Shown here: positions 42,443 through 51,485 of the stretch, piece by piece
Numbering within the stretch: the stretch's first letter is position 1
Layout: every line of letters begins with the position of its first letter
Source: Dehalococcoidia bacterium
GTDB taxonomy: Bacteria > Chloroflexota > Dehalococcoidia > GIF9 > AB-539-J10
DNA: 51,485 bases
Direction of reading: 5' to 3'
Assembly (NCBI GenBank): GCA_030611085.1
Contig: JAUWQI010000007.1
Location: forward strand, 1-51,485
Translations under genes and position numbers: made by a program
The notes under the pieces: generated by a model
What the model was told of the DNA's origin: nothing
Seen by the model: only the letters and a program-made list of their open reading frames with translations
Database searches by the model: none

Positions 42443-43480
42443 TTAATCTTGCCTTCGATTCCACAAGCCTGGCTGAACTTCTTTCTCGTAGGGTAACTCT
42501 AGGTGTTCATAAGCAAGCTTGGTAGCAACTCTGCCGCGAGGTGTGCGCTCTAGGAAGCTTAACTGGAGAAGATAGGGCTCGTAAACATCCATAATAGTAT
42601 CAGCATCCTCGCCAATAGAAGCAGCGATAGTATCTAACCCCACGGGGCCACCATCAAATTTATCAATTATCGTGTGTAGCACTCTATGGTCCACACTATC
42701 CAAGCCCACAGAATCTATCTCCAGCTTCGAAAGCCCCTCCAGAGCTATTTCCTTAGTGACCACTCCATTCGCCATAACTTGAGCATAATCTCGCACTCTC
42801 TTTAGAAGGCGATTAGCTACTCGGGGAGTGCCTCTAGCACGCTCTGCTATTTGGATAAGCCCCTCTTTCTCCACTACCACCTTGAGGATAGCTGACGACC
42901 TCTCCAAAATCGCTTGTATTGCAGATTTGTCATAGAAATCAAGATGATAGGTTGCCCCAAATCTATCACGAAGCGGAGGGCTCAGCAAGGCAAGTCGAGT
43001 GGTAGCCCCAATTAAGGTAAAGCGGGGTAAATTTAACCGTAAGCTTCTGGCGCCTGGACCCTTACCCAAAAAGATATCAAAAACAAAATCTTCTATCGCA
43101 GGATAGAGTTTTTCTTCCACTGTATGACTAAGCCGGTGGATCTCATCTATAAAAAGGACATCACCCTCATGCAGATTAGTAAGAATAGCTGCTAGATCTC
43201 CAGGCCGTTCTATCGCCGGCCCTGAACTAACTTTAATGCTAACCCCCATCTCAGCAGCGATGATATAAGCAAGGGTAGTCTTTCCCAAGCCAGGGGGCCC
43301 GTAAAGGATAATATGATCCACTGGGTCATGTCTTTTTTGGGCAGCAGCAATGCCTATTTTTAGATTATCCTTAACTTTTTCTTGCCCTATAAATTCAGCA
43401 AGATGTTTAGGACGAAGATCGGAGTCAACAAGAAATTCTTCGCTATCATTCAAAGCCGGCTTGCCCGAAACAATGCGCAT
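42443..43480 (-). CDS. ruvB: Holliday junction branch migration helicase RuvB
   Basis: The 345-residue AAA+ motor has [20 protein letters not shown] (22-41), Walker [15 protein letters not shown], Walker [11 protein letters not shown], sensor GATTR and arginine-finger region SPPLRDRFG, and a C-terminal winged helix with [14 protein letters not shown]. With RuvA it drives branch migration in recombination. It lies 28 bases after rpoC and probably belongs to the same transcript; ruvA and ruvC are not in the window. Confidence 0.97.
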   Translation of the reverse strand: MRIVSGKPALNDSEEFLVDSDLRPKHLAEFIGQEKVKDNLKIGIAAAQKRHDPVDHIILYGPPGLGKTTLAYIIAAEMGVSIKVSSGPAIERPGDLAAILTNLHEGDVLFIDEIHRLSHTVEEKLYPAIEDFVFDIFLGKGPGARSLRLNLPRFTLIGATTRLALLSPPLRDRFGATYHLDFYDKSAIQAILERSSAILKVVVEKEGLIQIAERARGTPRVANRLLKRVRDYAQVMANGVVTKEIALEGLSKLEIDSVGLDSVDHRVLHTIIDKFDGGPVGLDTIAASIGEDADTIMDVYEPYLLQLSFLERTPRGRVATKLAYEHLELPYEKEVQPGLWNRRQD

Positions 43481-43508
43481 TTCCCTTGCCCCCGGTGATG
43501 AAAAACCG

Positions 43509-46500
43509 CTACTCTAGTTGTAAGCTCACTGCCTCAGCTTCTTCATCATCCAACACCTGTGAGGGAATAAGCCTGCCGAGAATAACATTTCCTTTAAGCC
43601 CACGAAGTCTATCCACCTTACCTTTAACTGCAGCATCAACAAGAACACGACCTGTTTCTTGGAAAGAAGCAGCAGCTAGCCAGCTATCCTTACTTAAGCT
43701 GGCTCTAGTTATCCCCAGAAGAACAGCTTGAGCCGTTGCCGGTTCACCTCCTTCAGCCAGTACCCTAGCATTCACATCTTCATAGCTAAATTGATCCACT
43801 AACTCATCAGGTAAGAGCTCTGTATCACCCGAGGAAGTAATTTTCACTTTACTTAGCATCTGACGAATAATAGTAACAATATGCTTATCATGTATATTTA
43901 CGCCCTGAGAGCGATATACCTTTTGTACTTCATCAACTAGATATTGCTGTACCGCCTCCTTTCCCAAAATATGCAAAAGATCATGGAGATTGATAGCGCC
44001 TTCAGTAATTCTCCCACCTGCTTTTACCTTATCCCCCGATTGAACAAGCAAATGCGCACCATGCGGAACATTATATTCCCTCTCCTCCCTTTCCTCATAC
44101 TTAATATAAACATGGCTATCTTCAACGGTAACCTGACCAGCAACTCTAGCTACTACAGGTTGCTTTTCAACTATTGCGGGCAAATGTTCCTCAGTCTCCT
44201 CTTGGGGAGAAAACAGAACAGTGCCAACACCAACTAATTGCCCGTTAGCTACAACCACTTCCTCCCCTGGCGGAGTTGGATATTCATCCAAATAAAATTC
44301 AGAATTAGTGGTCTTAACTATGCTCCCCCCATCAGCGCTAGTTACCTCAATAACGCCATCAATCTCAGAAATAATAGCACTACCCTTCGGTGTTCTAGCT
44401 TCAAAAAGTTCTTCTACGCGAGGTAATCCAGTGGTAATATCAGCACCCACCACACCTCCTGTATGAAAAGTGCGTAAAGTAAGCTGAGTTCCTGGTTCAC
44501 CAATGCTTTGAGCAGCAACAACTCCTACTGCGGTGCCAAGCTTTACTAGCTGTTTTTTCCCCAGATCTCTCCCATAGCAATACTGGCAAACACCAAATCG
44601 AGAGCGACAAGTAAGAGGCGACCTGACATACACTTGAGTAATACCAGCATTGATAACTTGCTTCACCTTCCCCTCATTGATTTCCTCATTGCGAGCGACA
44701 ATTATTGCTTGGGTACGTGGATCGACAATCTTACTTGCTGCTAAGTAGCCAATAATCCGCTCCTCAAAAGGAGGCAAGGAGCTATCTATAGATTCCTGTG
44801 ATATCCAAATTCCTTCAGTGGTACCACAATCTGTTTCAGTTACGATAATATCTTGGGCCACATCTACAAGGCGTCTAGTAAGATAGCCGCTACCCGATGT
44901 CCTCAAAGCAGTATCAGCTAATCCTTTACGTCCACCATGAGTGGAAATGAAATACTCCATGGCCGACAATCCATCGCGAAAACTCGACTTAATAGGAAAA
45001 TCTATTATCCTTCCAGAAGGGTCAGTCATTAGCCCACGCATCCCCGCCATCTGCCTGATTTGAGAGATATTCCCCTTTGCCCCTGATGTAGCCATCATGT
45101 AGATTCCACCATGAGGGTCTAGAGATTGGGATATATCCTCAGTAATTTTATCTGTAGTCGCCATCCACTCTTGAACTGTGCTTTCGTACTTCTCATCCTC
45201 AGTGATCAAGCCACGGTTAAATTGATCCTCAATAAGATTAACCTGCTCTTCAGCCTCCTTAAGGAGTTTAGATTTAGACGGAGGCTGCTCAATATCATCC
45301 ATAGCAATAGAAATCCCTGACTTTGTAACGTAGTCAAACCCCAATTGCTTAAGTTTATCAAGGACAGCAGCAGTAGTCTCATTACCCAATAACCGAATAC
45401 AATCAGACACTAATGTCCTTAAGGCAGCTTTGTCTACGGCTCTATCGTAAAAACGGAGTTGCGGAGGTAGAGTATCGTTGAATAAAATCCGCCCTACAGT
45501 AGTACTTATCCTCTCTCCTTGCTGTGTCCGCACAATAATTCCGGCACCAAACTCGATTAAGCCAAGTTCGTAAGCCAACTTGGCCTCATCAAAATTAGAA
45601 AAGACCTTTCCCTCGCCTTTGGCTCCAGGCTTAATGGTGGTAAGATAATAACAACCCAGAACTATATCCAAGGTAGGCGTTACCACAGGTTCACCACAAC
45701 TTGGTAGCAGCATATTGTAAGGACTGAGCATATATTCTCTAGCCTCTTTTACTGCAGCCCTTGACAATGGTACATGGACCGCCATCTGATCACCATCAAA
45801 GTCAGCATTAAAAGCAGTGCAAACTAAGGGGTGGAGCTGAAAAGCATCCCCGTCAATTAACACAGGTTCAAAGGCTTGAATACTCAGGCGATGCAATGTA
45901 GGAGCACGATTAAGCAATACAGGTCGCTCTTTAACTACCTCATTTAGTGCATCCCAAACCTCCATGCTAGCTCTTTCCACCTGGTGCCGAGCACTCTTTA
46001 GATTATTGGCATAACCATTCTCTATGAGCTTCCGCATAACAGAAGGCTTGAATAGCTCTAGGGCAACATGGCGTGGCAAGCCACATTGGTGAAGCTTGAG
46101 CTTAGGGCCAACAACGATAACCGAGCGACCGCTGTAATCCACGCGCTTACCTAAAAGATTTTGGCGAAACCGGCCTTGTTTACCCTTTAATATGGATGCA
46201 AGAGATTTCAAGGCATGATTATTACCAGTAGTAACTACACGCCCCCGCCGCCCATTATCAATAAGAGCATCAACAGCTTCTTGCAACATGCGCTTCTCAT
46301 TTCGGATAATAACTTCTGGCGCACCTAACCTCATAAGACGACGTAGACGATTATTACGGTTAATAACACGCCGATAGAGGTCATTAAGGTCCGAGATAAC
46401 GAAGCGTCCACCACCTAGCTGAACTATGGGACGAAGTGCTGGGGGCAATACAGGAAGCACAGTTAAAACCATCCACTCGGGCTTATTCCCGCTGAGCTTA

Positions 46501-47498
46501 AGAGATTCGATTAATTGTAACCGTTGGCTGACTTTCCTACGGTGCTCTCCTGAAATGCTACGTATTTGCTCCAAAAGTTCTTGATGCAACTTGTCTATAT
46601 CAATTTTCTTCAATATCTCTAGCATGGCTTCAGCCCCCATGCCTGCTTCAAAAATATCGCCATATTTATCCTTAAGCTTCCTGTATTCATCCTCGTTAAG
46701 CAGCTTTAATGGCTGAATATTTTCTATTTCCGACTTCCTCACTTTCAGTTCTTCTTCAAGTCCTACTCTCTTCTCAACAAGCCTGGCACGAAGCTGGTTT
46801 ACTTCTTTTATCACAAGCTCTTTCCTAAAATTTTCCCCCGACTCTTCCTCTTCACAAAGCTTGCCCAAAGCGTTACCTGGTTGCCTCCTCTCCGTTTCGT
46901 TCCGAGTCGCAGAGATAGAGGAGGCGGAAAGTTCCAAGTCGGAGCTTCGACTCAGAAGGGGAGACAGAGCTTTAGCTTTGAGCTGTTCTATTTCTTTGTC
47001 GACATACTCCTCTTGCTCAGCAATTTTTTGAGCTATTTCTTCCTCGAGTTGATGAATTCTCTTCTTCTTCGCCTCCTCATCAACGGAGATAATGATATAC
47101 CGAGCAAAATAGATAACTCCCTCCAAGTTTCGTGGAGACATACCAAGGAGGAGCCCAATTCGGCTGGGAATCAATTTAACAAACCATATATGTGTAACTG
47201 GTGCTGCCAATCCTATATGCCCCATGCGTTCCCGACGTACACTGGAATGAGCTACCTCAACTCCACATTTATCACAAATAACACCCTTATATCTTGCCTT
47301 TTTATATTTGCCACAGTGGCACTCATAGTCCTTGACAGGGCCAAAGATTCTTTCACAGAAGAGGCCGTCTCTTTCTGGCTTCAAAGTGCGATAATTTATC
47401 GTTTCAGCTTTAGTTACCTCACCATGAGACCAACTCCTGATTTGCTCCGGTGAAGCAAGGCTTATTCCAAGAGCATTAACATCGTCAAATTGAGACAT
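43509..47498 (-). CDS. rpoC: DNA-directed RNA polymerase beta' subunit
   Basis: The 1329-residue product has the zinc-binding [20 protein letters not shown] (60-79), the catalytic [12 protein letters not shown] with three Mg2+-binding Asp, the bridge helix and trigger loop near [20 protein letters not shown], and the second zinc site ([11 protein letters not shown]). I use the ATG at 47498 behind AAGGAGAAAGAG, not the longer frame to 47531; it overlaps the rpoB 3' end by 14 bases. Residues about 178-224 hold a poorly conserved insert ([19 protein letters not shown]) whose DNA contains a perfect GCCTCCTCT/AGAGGAGGC inverted repeat, suggesting a palindromic element in frame. Confidence 0.97.
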   Translation of the reverse strand: MSQFDDVNALGISLASPEQIRSWSHGEVTKAETINYRTLKPERDGLFCERIFGPVKDYECHCGKYKKARYKGVICDKCGVEVAHSSVRRERMGHIGLAAPVTHIWFVKLIPSRIGLLLGMSPRNLEGVIYFARYIIISVDEEAKKKRIHQLEEEIAQKIAEQEEYVDKEIEQLKAKALSPLLSRSSDLELSASSISATRNETERRQPGNALGKLCEEEESGENFRKELVIKEVNQLRARLVEKRVGLEEELKVRKSEIENIQPLKLLNEDEYRKLKDKYGDIFEAGMGAEAMLEILKKIDIDKLHQELLEQIRSISGEHRRKVSQRLQLIESLKLSGNKPEWMVLTVLPVLPPALRPIVQLGGGRFVISDLNDLYRRVINRNNRLRRLMRLGAPEVIIRNEKRMLQEAVDALIDNGRRGRVVTTGNNHALKSLASILKGKQGRFRQNLLGKRVDYSGRSVIVVGPKLKLHQCGLPRHVALELFKPSVMRKLIENGYANNLKSARHQVERASMEVWDALNEVVKERPVLLNRAPTLHRLSIQAFEPVLIDGDAFQLHPLVCTAFNADFDGDQMAVHVPLSRAAVKEAREYMLSPYNMLLPSCGEPVVTPTLDIVLGCYYLTTIKPGAKGEGKVFSNFDEAKLAYELGLIEFGAGIIVRTQQGERISTTVGRILFNDTLPPQLRFYDRAVDKAALRTLVSDCIRLLGNETTAAVLDKLKQLGFDYVTKSGISIAMDDIEQPPSKSKLLKEAEEQVNLIEDQFNRGLITEDEKYESTVQEWMATTDKITEDISQSLDPHGGIYMMATSGAKGNISQIRQMAGMRGLMTDPSGRIIDFPIKSSFRDGLSAMEYFISTHGGRKGLADTALRTSGSGYLTRRLVDVAQDIIVTETDCGTTEGIWISQESIDSSLPPFEERIIGYLAASKIVDPRTQAIIVARNEEINEGKVKQVINAGITQVYVRSPLTCRSRFGVCQYCYGRDLGKKQLVKLGTAVGVVAAQSIGEPGTQLTLRTFHTGGVVGADITTGLPRVEELFEARTPKGSAIISEIDGVIEVTSADGGSIVKTTNSEFYLDEYPTPPGEEVVVANGQLVGVGTVLFSPQEETEEHLPAIVEKQPVVARVAGQVTVEDSHVYIKYEEREEREYNVPHGAHLLVQSGDKVKAGGRITEGAINLHDLLHILGKEAVQQYLVDEVQKVYRSQGVNIHDKHIVTIIRQMLSKVKITSSGDTELLPDELVDQFSYEDVNARVLAEGGEPATAQAVLLGITRASLSKDSWLAAASFQETGRVLVDAAVKGKVDRLRGLKGNVILGRLIPSQVLDDEEAEAVSLQLE
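46883..46925. repeat. inverted repeat inside rpoC
   Basis: GCCTCCTCT (46883-46891) and AGAGGAGGC (46917-46925) form a perfect nine-base stem. A second small stem (AGTCG and CGACT) follows near 46937. They lie in the variable insert between the zinc-binding domain and the clamp-head region of RpoC. Confidence 0.65.
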
Positions 47499-50400
47499 CT
47501 CTTTCTCCTTCAGTGAGCAACTCCACAGCAAAACCTAAACTACGCAGCTCCATAAACAAAACCTTAGTCGCCTCTGGAATACCAAGCTGCTGAATATCTT
47601 CGCCTTTAACAAGAGCCTCATAAGCCTTGGCCCGCCCTGCTACATCGTCCGACTTTATTGTAAGCATTTCCTGAAGCATGTGCGCTGCACCATAACCTTC
47701 CAGTGCCCATACTTCCATCTCACCAAATCTTTGACCACCAAATTGAGCTTTTCCTCCTAGGGGTTGTTGCGTGATAAGTGAATACGGACCAGTGGAACGA
47801 GCATGCACCTTGTCAGCCACAAGGTGATTTAGCTTCATCATGTAGATACTGCCCACAGTTATTGGCTGGTCAAAAGGCTTGCCAGTTTTCCCATCTCGGA
47901 GTTCTATTTTGCCAAAGGTAGGGGGATAAAACCTTTGCTCTTTGTGAACTTTTTGTGCCCTCTGGTCTAAATCCCCATCACTTAGATTTCGAGCATTTAT
48001 GCCCTGTTCCTCAAGCCACAAACAGAGAGCGGCTCTTCTAGCCACACCTTTACACCTCTCATCCATTATTTCTGCGGCATCAAAGCCATGGTGGGAAAGC
48101 CACTCCTCGATCTTCTCCGAATCAGCAACCATATTGGTCGAGTTTCTCAGGTCAAGGTTAACAGCACCCGCCTCCCATGCCATCCAGGTCCTAGCTAACG
48201 CATCCTCAATATCTGTAGCATCAGCTCCATCAAAAATTGGGTTAATTGCCTTGAAGCCGAGCACACACGCGGCCCAACCCAAATGAGCCTCCAAGACCTG
48301 CCCAATATTCATACGAGAGGGAACGCCAAGGGGATTGAGGATAATATCTACCGGCGTGCCATCAGGTAGAAATGGCATGTCTTCCTCAGGCACTATAACA
48401 GAAACAACTCCTTTATTGCCATGCCTCCCTGACATTTTGTCCCCTACTGAGATTTTGCGCTTCTGGGCAACCCACACCCGCACAAGCCTATTGGTTCCAG
48501 CAGGTAGTTCATCATGGCTGTCGCGGGAGAAAATTCTCATTCTAATCACCCTTCCCCACACTCCGGATGGCATTCTAAGGGAGCTATCTTTCACTTCCCG
48601 TGTTGTTTTTTCGCCGAAGATGGCTCGCAATAGTTTTTCTTCCGCTGAGGGTTCGGTTTCCCCTTTAGGGGTGATTTTCCCTACCAGAACATCGCCAGGC
48701 TTTACTTCGGCTCCAATGTGTATTATGCCTATTCCATCAAGGCTGGCGAGGCTTTCTTCACTCAGGTTGGGTATGTCCCTGGTGATTTCCTCCGGCCCAA
48801 GCTTTGTATCGCGCTCCTCTATCTCATATTTCTCGATATGAATAGAGGTGTAGTCATCATTCTTAACCAGTCTTCTGCTGATGATGATGGCGTCCTCAAA
48901 GTTATATCCTTCCCAACTCATAAAGGCACAAATGACGTTTTGCCCTAAGGCAAGCTCGCCACTCTCTATCGAGGAGCTATCTACCAGCACTTGACCTTTT
49001 TTAACTCTATCATTTTTATTTACGATGGGGTGCTGGTTAGTGCATGTCCCCTGGTTGGTTCTAATGAATTTGCTTAGCTTGAACGGGTGTTCTTTGCCTT
49101 GTTCATCCCGAATTATAATTTGCGAGCTGGTTGCTGAGGTTACTATGCCATCGGCAGGAGCAAATATCACTTGCCCGCTATGTTTGGCTACCTCCTTCTC
49201 CATGCCTGTAGCTACTAAGGGAGCCTCAGGATGCAGTAATGGCACTGCTTGACGCTGCATATTGCAACCCATTAAGGCGCGGTTGGCATCATCATGCTCA
49301 AGAAATGGAATGAGGCAGGCGGCTATGCTAAATAGTTGCTTTGACGAGACGTCGATAAAGTCCACTTTGTCTATTGATTCCTTAAAGTACTTGCCCCCTT
49401 GCTTAACCTCAACTTTGTCACAGGTAAGCTCGTTTCTTTCATTGGCTGGAGCATTAGCCTGGGCGCTGGCATATTGACCCTCTTCGTCAGCAGCCAGGTA
49501 GCAGAGCTGGTTAGAAATAAAAGGGGCTACCTTGATGCTTTGACCGGGAAGGGATGATAGTTTTTGCGCAATTTGCTTTGTGATTAGTGTTTCAGATTTA
49601 GCTATAAGCTTACCTTTGCTATCTGTTATGTCCTGTCGAGTTGTTTTTCCTAGCAGTTCTTCTATGGTATTGGGAATTTCATGGATGACTTTGCGATACG
49701 GGGTTTCTATGAAGCCATACTCGTTAACCGTGGCATAGGTGGCTAAGGAGCCAATCAGGCCAATGTTTGGGCCTTCGGGTGTCTCTATGGGACAAATCCT
49801 ACCGTAGTGGGAATAGTGGACATCTCGAACTTCAATGCCCGCCCTTTTTCTAGAGAGTCCTCCTGGACCCATAGCAGAGAGGCGGCGTTTATGAGTTAGT
49901 TCGGCTAAGGGGTTAGTCTGGTCCATAAACTGCGATAGCTGAGACCTGCCAAAGAATTCTCTTATAGCAGCCACTACCGGGCGTACGTTGACTAAGGCCG
50001 AAGGAGTTGCCACCTCGGGGCCAAGAATGCTCATTCTCTCCTTAATAGCTCTCTCCAACCTTAACAAGCCAATGCGAAATTGCTTTTGTATTAGAAAACC
50101 TACTGCCTGTGCTCGCCGATTACCCAGGTGGTCAATGTCATCAGGAGCTTCCCTGCCGTTGTTGATTAGAATAATGCGGCGGACTATCTGCACCAGGTCT
50201 TCGGCAGTTAGACTGGTATGGTCTTCAGGAATATCAAGCCCTAGCTTTTTGTTGAGTTTATACCGACCAACTTTGCCTAAGCTGTAGCGTCGAGGGTTGA
50301 ACAGCAGGTTATCCAGCAGTGCTCGGGCACTAGCAAGGCTAGGAGTCTCGCCAGAGGATAATTTTCTATAAATATCGACTAGAGCCTCAGCTTTGCCCCT

Positions 50401-51096
50401 GATTAGAGGGTCCCGCTCTATTGTGGAGCGAATAAAGGCATGACCAGGGGAGTCATCCACATCTTGGAAAAGGGAAAATAATGTATCATCGCTACCAAAG
50501 CCTATAGCGCGCAACAAGGTAGTAACTGGAATCTTCCGCTTGCCACTCACCTTGATTGAAATTACATCCCGGCCAGAGGTATCAAAATTAAGCCATGCTC
50601 CATGTTCAGCAACAAGTTTAGCAAGGCCTAATTCCCGCCCACTTGCAGGGTCTCTCTCCAAAGTAAAATAAACACCGGGAAAGCGAGTTATCTGGCTAAC
50701 TACTACCCGCTCTATCCCAGAGATAGTAAAAGTACCTTTATCCGTCATTAAAGGAAAATCGCCAAGGGATAATTCTTGTTGCTTGATCTCCCCTGTCTCC
50801 TTAACCAATAGTTGAACGGTGACATAAAGGGGAGAAGAATAAGTCATGCCTTTCTCAATGCAGTCAGCAATAGAGTGCTGGGGCTCCCGAAACTCATAAT
50901 CACCAAAACGCAATTCTAGCTTAGTGTTGGTATAATCCTGAATCGGGGAAATTTCCGCAAACAGTTCCTTCAAGCCTTCTTCTTGAAACCAGCGAAATGA
51001 ATCAAACTGAACTTGAATAAGGTCGGGAATTTCTACAGCCTCGGGCAATTTAGCAAAAGATTTCGCCTCGCGCTTAAGCATCGAAGAAATAGCCAT
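47485..51096 (-). CDS. rpoB: DNA-directed RNA polymerase beta subunit
   Basis: The 1203-residue product is a complete RpoB. The rifampicin pocket reads [20 protein letters not shown] and [20 protein letters not shown], with Gln, Asp, His and Ser at the usual resistance positions, so it looks rifampicin sensitive. [40 protein letters not shown] and [12 protein letters not shown] follow, and the C-terminus ends in [20 protein letters not shown]. The ATG at 51096 has AAGGAG upstream. It opens the rpoB-rpoC-ruvB unit; rplJ and rplL are not directly upstream, unlike in many bacteria. Confidence 0.98.
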   Translation of the reverse strand: MAISSMLKREAKSFAKLPEAVEIPDLIQVQFDSFRWFQEEGLKELFAEISPIQDYTNTKLELRFGDYEFREPQHSIADCIEKGMTYSSPLYVTVQLLVKETGEIKQQELSLGDFPLMTDKGTFTISGIERVVVSQITRFPGVYFTLERDPASGRELGLAKLVAEHGAWLNFDTSGRDVISIKVSGKRKIPVTTLLRAIGFGSDDTLFSLFQDVDDSPGHAFIRSTIERDPLIRGKAEALVDIYRKLSSGETPSLASARALLDNLLFNPRRYSLGKVGRYKLNKKLGLDIPEDHTSLTAEDLVQIVRRIILINNGREAPDDIDHLGNRRAQAVGFLIQKQFRIGLLRLERAIKERMSILGPEVATPSALVNVRPVVAAIREFFGRSQLSQFMDQTNPLAELTHKRRLSAMGPGGLSRKRAGIEVRDVHYSHYGRICPIETPEGPNIGLIGSLATYATVNEYGFIETPYRKVIHEIPNTIEELLGKTTRQDITDSKGKLIAKSETLITKQIAQKLSSLPGQSIKVAPFISNQLCYLAADEEGQYASAQANAPANERNELTCDKVEVKQGGKYFKESIDKVDFIDVSSKQLFSIAACLIPFLEHDDANRALMGCNMQRQAVPLLHPEAPLVATGMEKEVAKHSGQVIFAPADGIVTSATSSQIIIRDEQGKEHPFKLSKFIRTNQGTCTNQHPIVNKNDRVKKGQVLVDSSSIESGELALGQNVICAFMSWEGYNFEDAIIISRRLVKNDDYTSIHIEKYEIEERDTKLGPEEITRDIPNLSEESLASLDGIGIIHIGAEVKPGDVLVGKITPKGETEPSAEEKLLRAIFGEKTTREVKDSSLRMPSGVWGRVIRMRIFSRDSHDELPAGTNRLVRVWVAQKRKISVGDKMSGRHGNKGVVSVIVPEEDMPFLPDGTPVDIILNPLGVPSRMNIGQVLEAHLGWAACVLGFKAINPIFDGADATDIEDALARTWMAWEAGAVNLDLRNSTNMVADSEKIEEWLSHHGFDAAEIMDERCKGVARRAALCLWLEEQGINARNLSDGDLDQRAQKVHKEQRFYPPTFGKIELRDGKTGKPFDQPITVGSIYMMKLNHLVADKVHARSTGPYSLITQQPLGGKAQFGGQRFGEMEVWALEGYGAAHMLQEMLTIKSDDVAGRAKAYEALVKGEDIQQLGIPEATKVLFMELRSLGFAVELLTEGERDVSI

Positions 51097-51391
51097 AATT
51101 CTTTCTCCTTAAAACAAGAACTAAAATAAAATAATGCCTTTAAAACATTCAACTAGGGGAAATTCAGAACTGCTAAAAGTAGGGGGAAATTAGTAAACAT
51201 TATGCAAAACAGAAATTATAACGCTAATGCCAAATTTTGTCAAGCGAGAGTCTCTTCCAATACAAGATGAGCCTGAAGGGGGTATTGATTTCTAACGCAA
51301 GATGAGCCTGAGAAGTTAGGGCAACTCGTTTATGATTGGGACATGCGCCTGACCACAAACGCGGAACAAATACGGATGAGAAAGGCGTGAT
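51097..51391. other. rpoB leader, promoter and divergent spacer
   Basis: No gene is supported here. On the minus strand there is a consensus promoter (51215-51243) and a leader of about 110 bases with two copies of AATTTCCCC. On the other side AAGATGAGCCTGA occurs twice (near 51263 and 51300). The minus-strand frame 51224-51463 covers the promoter and is unlikely to be coding. Confidence 0.6.
51215..51243 (-). promoter_or_regulatory. consensus sigma70 promoter of rpoB-rpoC
   Basis: On the minus strand a perfect TTGACA (51243-51238) and a perfect TATAAT (51220-51215) are separated by exactly 17 bases. The leader to the rpoB ATG is about 110 bases. Confidence 0.92.
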
Positions 51392-51485
51392 ATGGCGGTA
51401 TACACAGAAGGTTATGGGATACTCCAGGGCACAGGTATCCAGACTGATAGAGATGAATTGCAAGAATGGTTAAGTGGAGCTGATG
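51392..51485 (+). CDS. possible 5' end of a gene cut by the window edge
   Basis: An open frame starts with ATG at 51392 behind AAAGG and runs to the window end as MAVYTEGYGILQGTGIQTDR and DELQEWLSGAD. It diverges from rpoB. The visible 31 residues do not identify a family. Confidence 0.35.
   Translation, partial: MAVYTEGYGILQGTGIQTDRDELQEWLSGAD

Noticed and set aside
46881-47453. 190-residue plus-strand ORF antisense to rpoC
   Set aside because: It is a shadow of a strongly conserved gene and has no recognisable features.
51224-51463. 79-residue minus-strand ORF upstream of rpoB
   Set aside because: It covers the consensus rpoB promoter and resembles no known protein.

Overview
The window looks like a bacterial chromosome fragment of moderate G+C with mostly housekeeping genes. 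The content suggests a Chloroflexota member, perhaps Dehalococcoidia: rpoB-rpoC-ruvB in one unit, an archaeal-type phosphoglycerate mutase, several acyl-CoA dehydrogenases with a Fix/ETF electron-transfer set, and many short palindromic repeats. That placement is inference from gene content; no 16S rRNA is present. There is no phage, CRISPR array, rRNA operon or intact insertion sequence.

Layout. 1-2300 (+): a NucS-like nuclease fragment, an AlkD-type repair protein and a HhH (DNA glycosylase-like) protein. 2.3-5.4 kb (+): a membrane protein, an ICMT-like methyltransferase and a DUF4349 lipoprotein; two copies of a ~157-bp repeat lie in this part. 5.5-7.8 kb (-): a pair of acyl-CoA dehydrogenases. 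8.2-10.5 kb (-): secD-secF. 10.6-15.5 kb: cca, a small orphan protein, a CoA-binding acyl-CoA synthetase subunit, and mtaB with two in-frame repeat insertions. 15.7-22.2 kb (-): a likely single operon, tRNA-Pro / nfi / prfB (with +1 frameshift) / MA-type peptidase / radC / transglutaminase-like protein / DUF1893 / peptide-binding lipoprotein. 22.4-31.8 kb (+): apgM-lysC, TPR protein-gyrA, marC, hsp20-lon. 31.9-36.8 kb (-): fixC-fixX-etfB-etfA-acyl-CoA carboxyltransferase. 37-41 kb (mostly +): an acyl-CoA dehydrogenase, folP-folK-PTPS, and small unknown genes. 41.1-42.4 kb (+): a PadR regulator with its own palindromic operator and a HAAS-type membrane protein. 42.4-51.1 kb (-): rpoB-rpoC-ruvB behind a consensus promoter.

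How the genes work together. The acyl-CoA dehydrogenases, EtfAB, FixC and FixX form a plausible route from acyl-CoA oxidation to quinone, possibly with flavin-based bifurcation, next to a biotin-dependent carboxyltransferase subunit. FolP, FolK and a PTPS with a CExxHGH motif suggest a folate branch that may bypass FolB. The most unusual signal is the number of palindromic repeat elements that sit inside reading frames and are translated: mtaB twice, and probably folP, rpoC, the MA peptidase, and the 3' ends of cca and folK.
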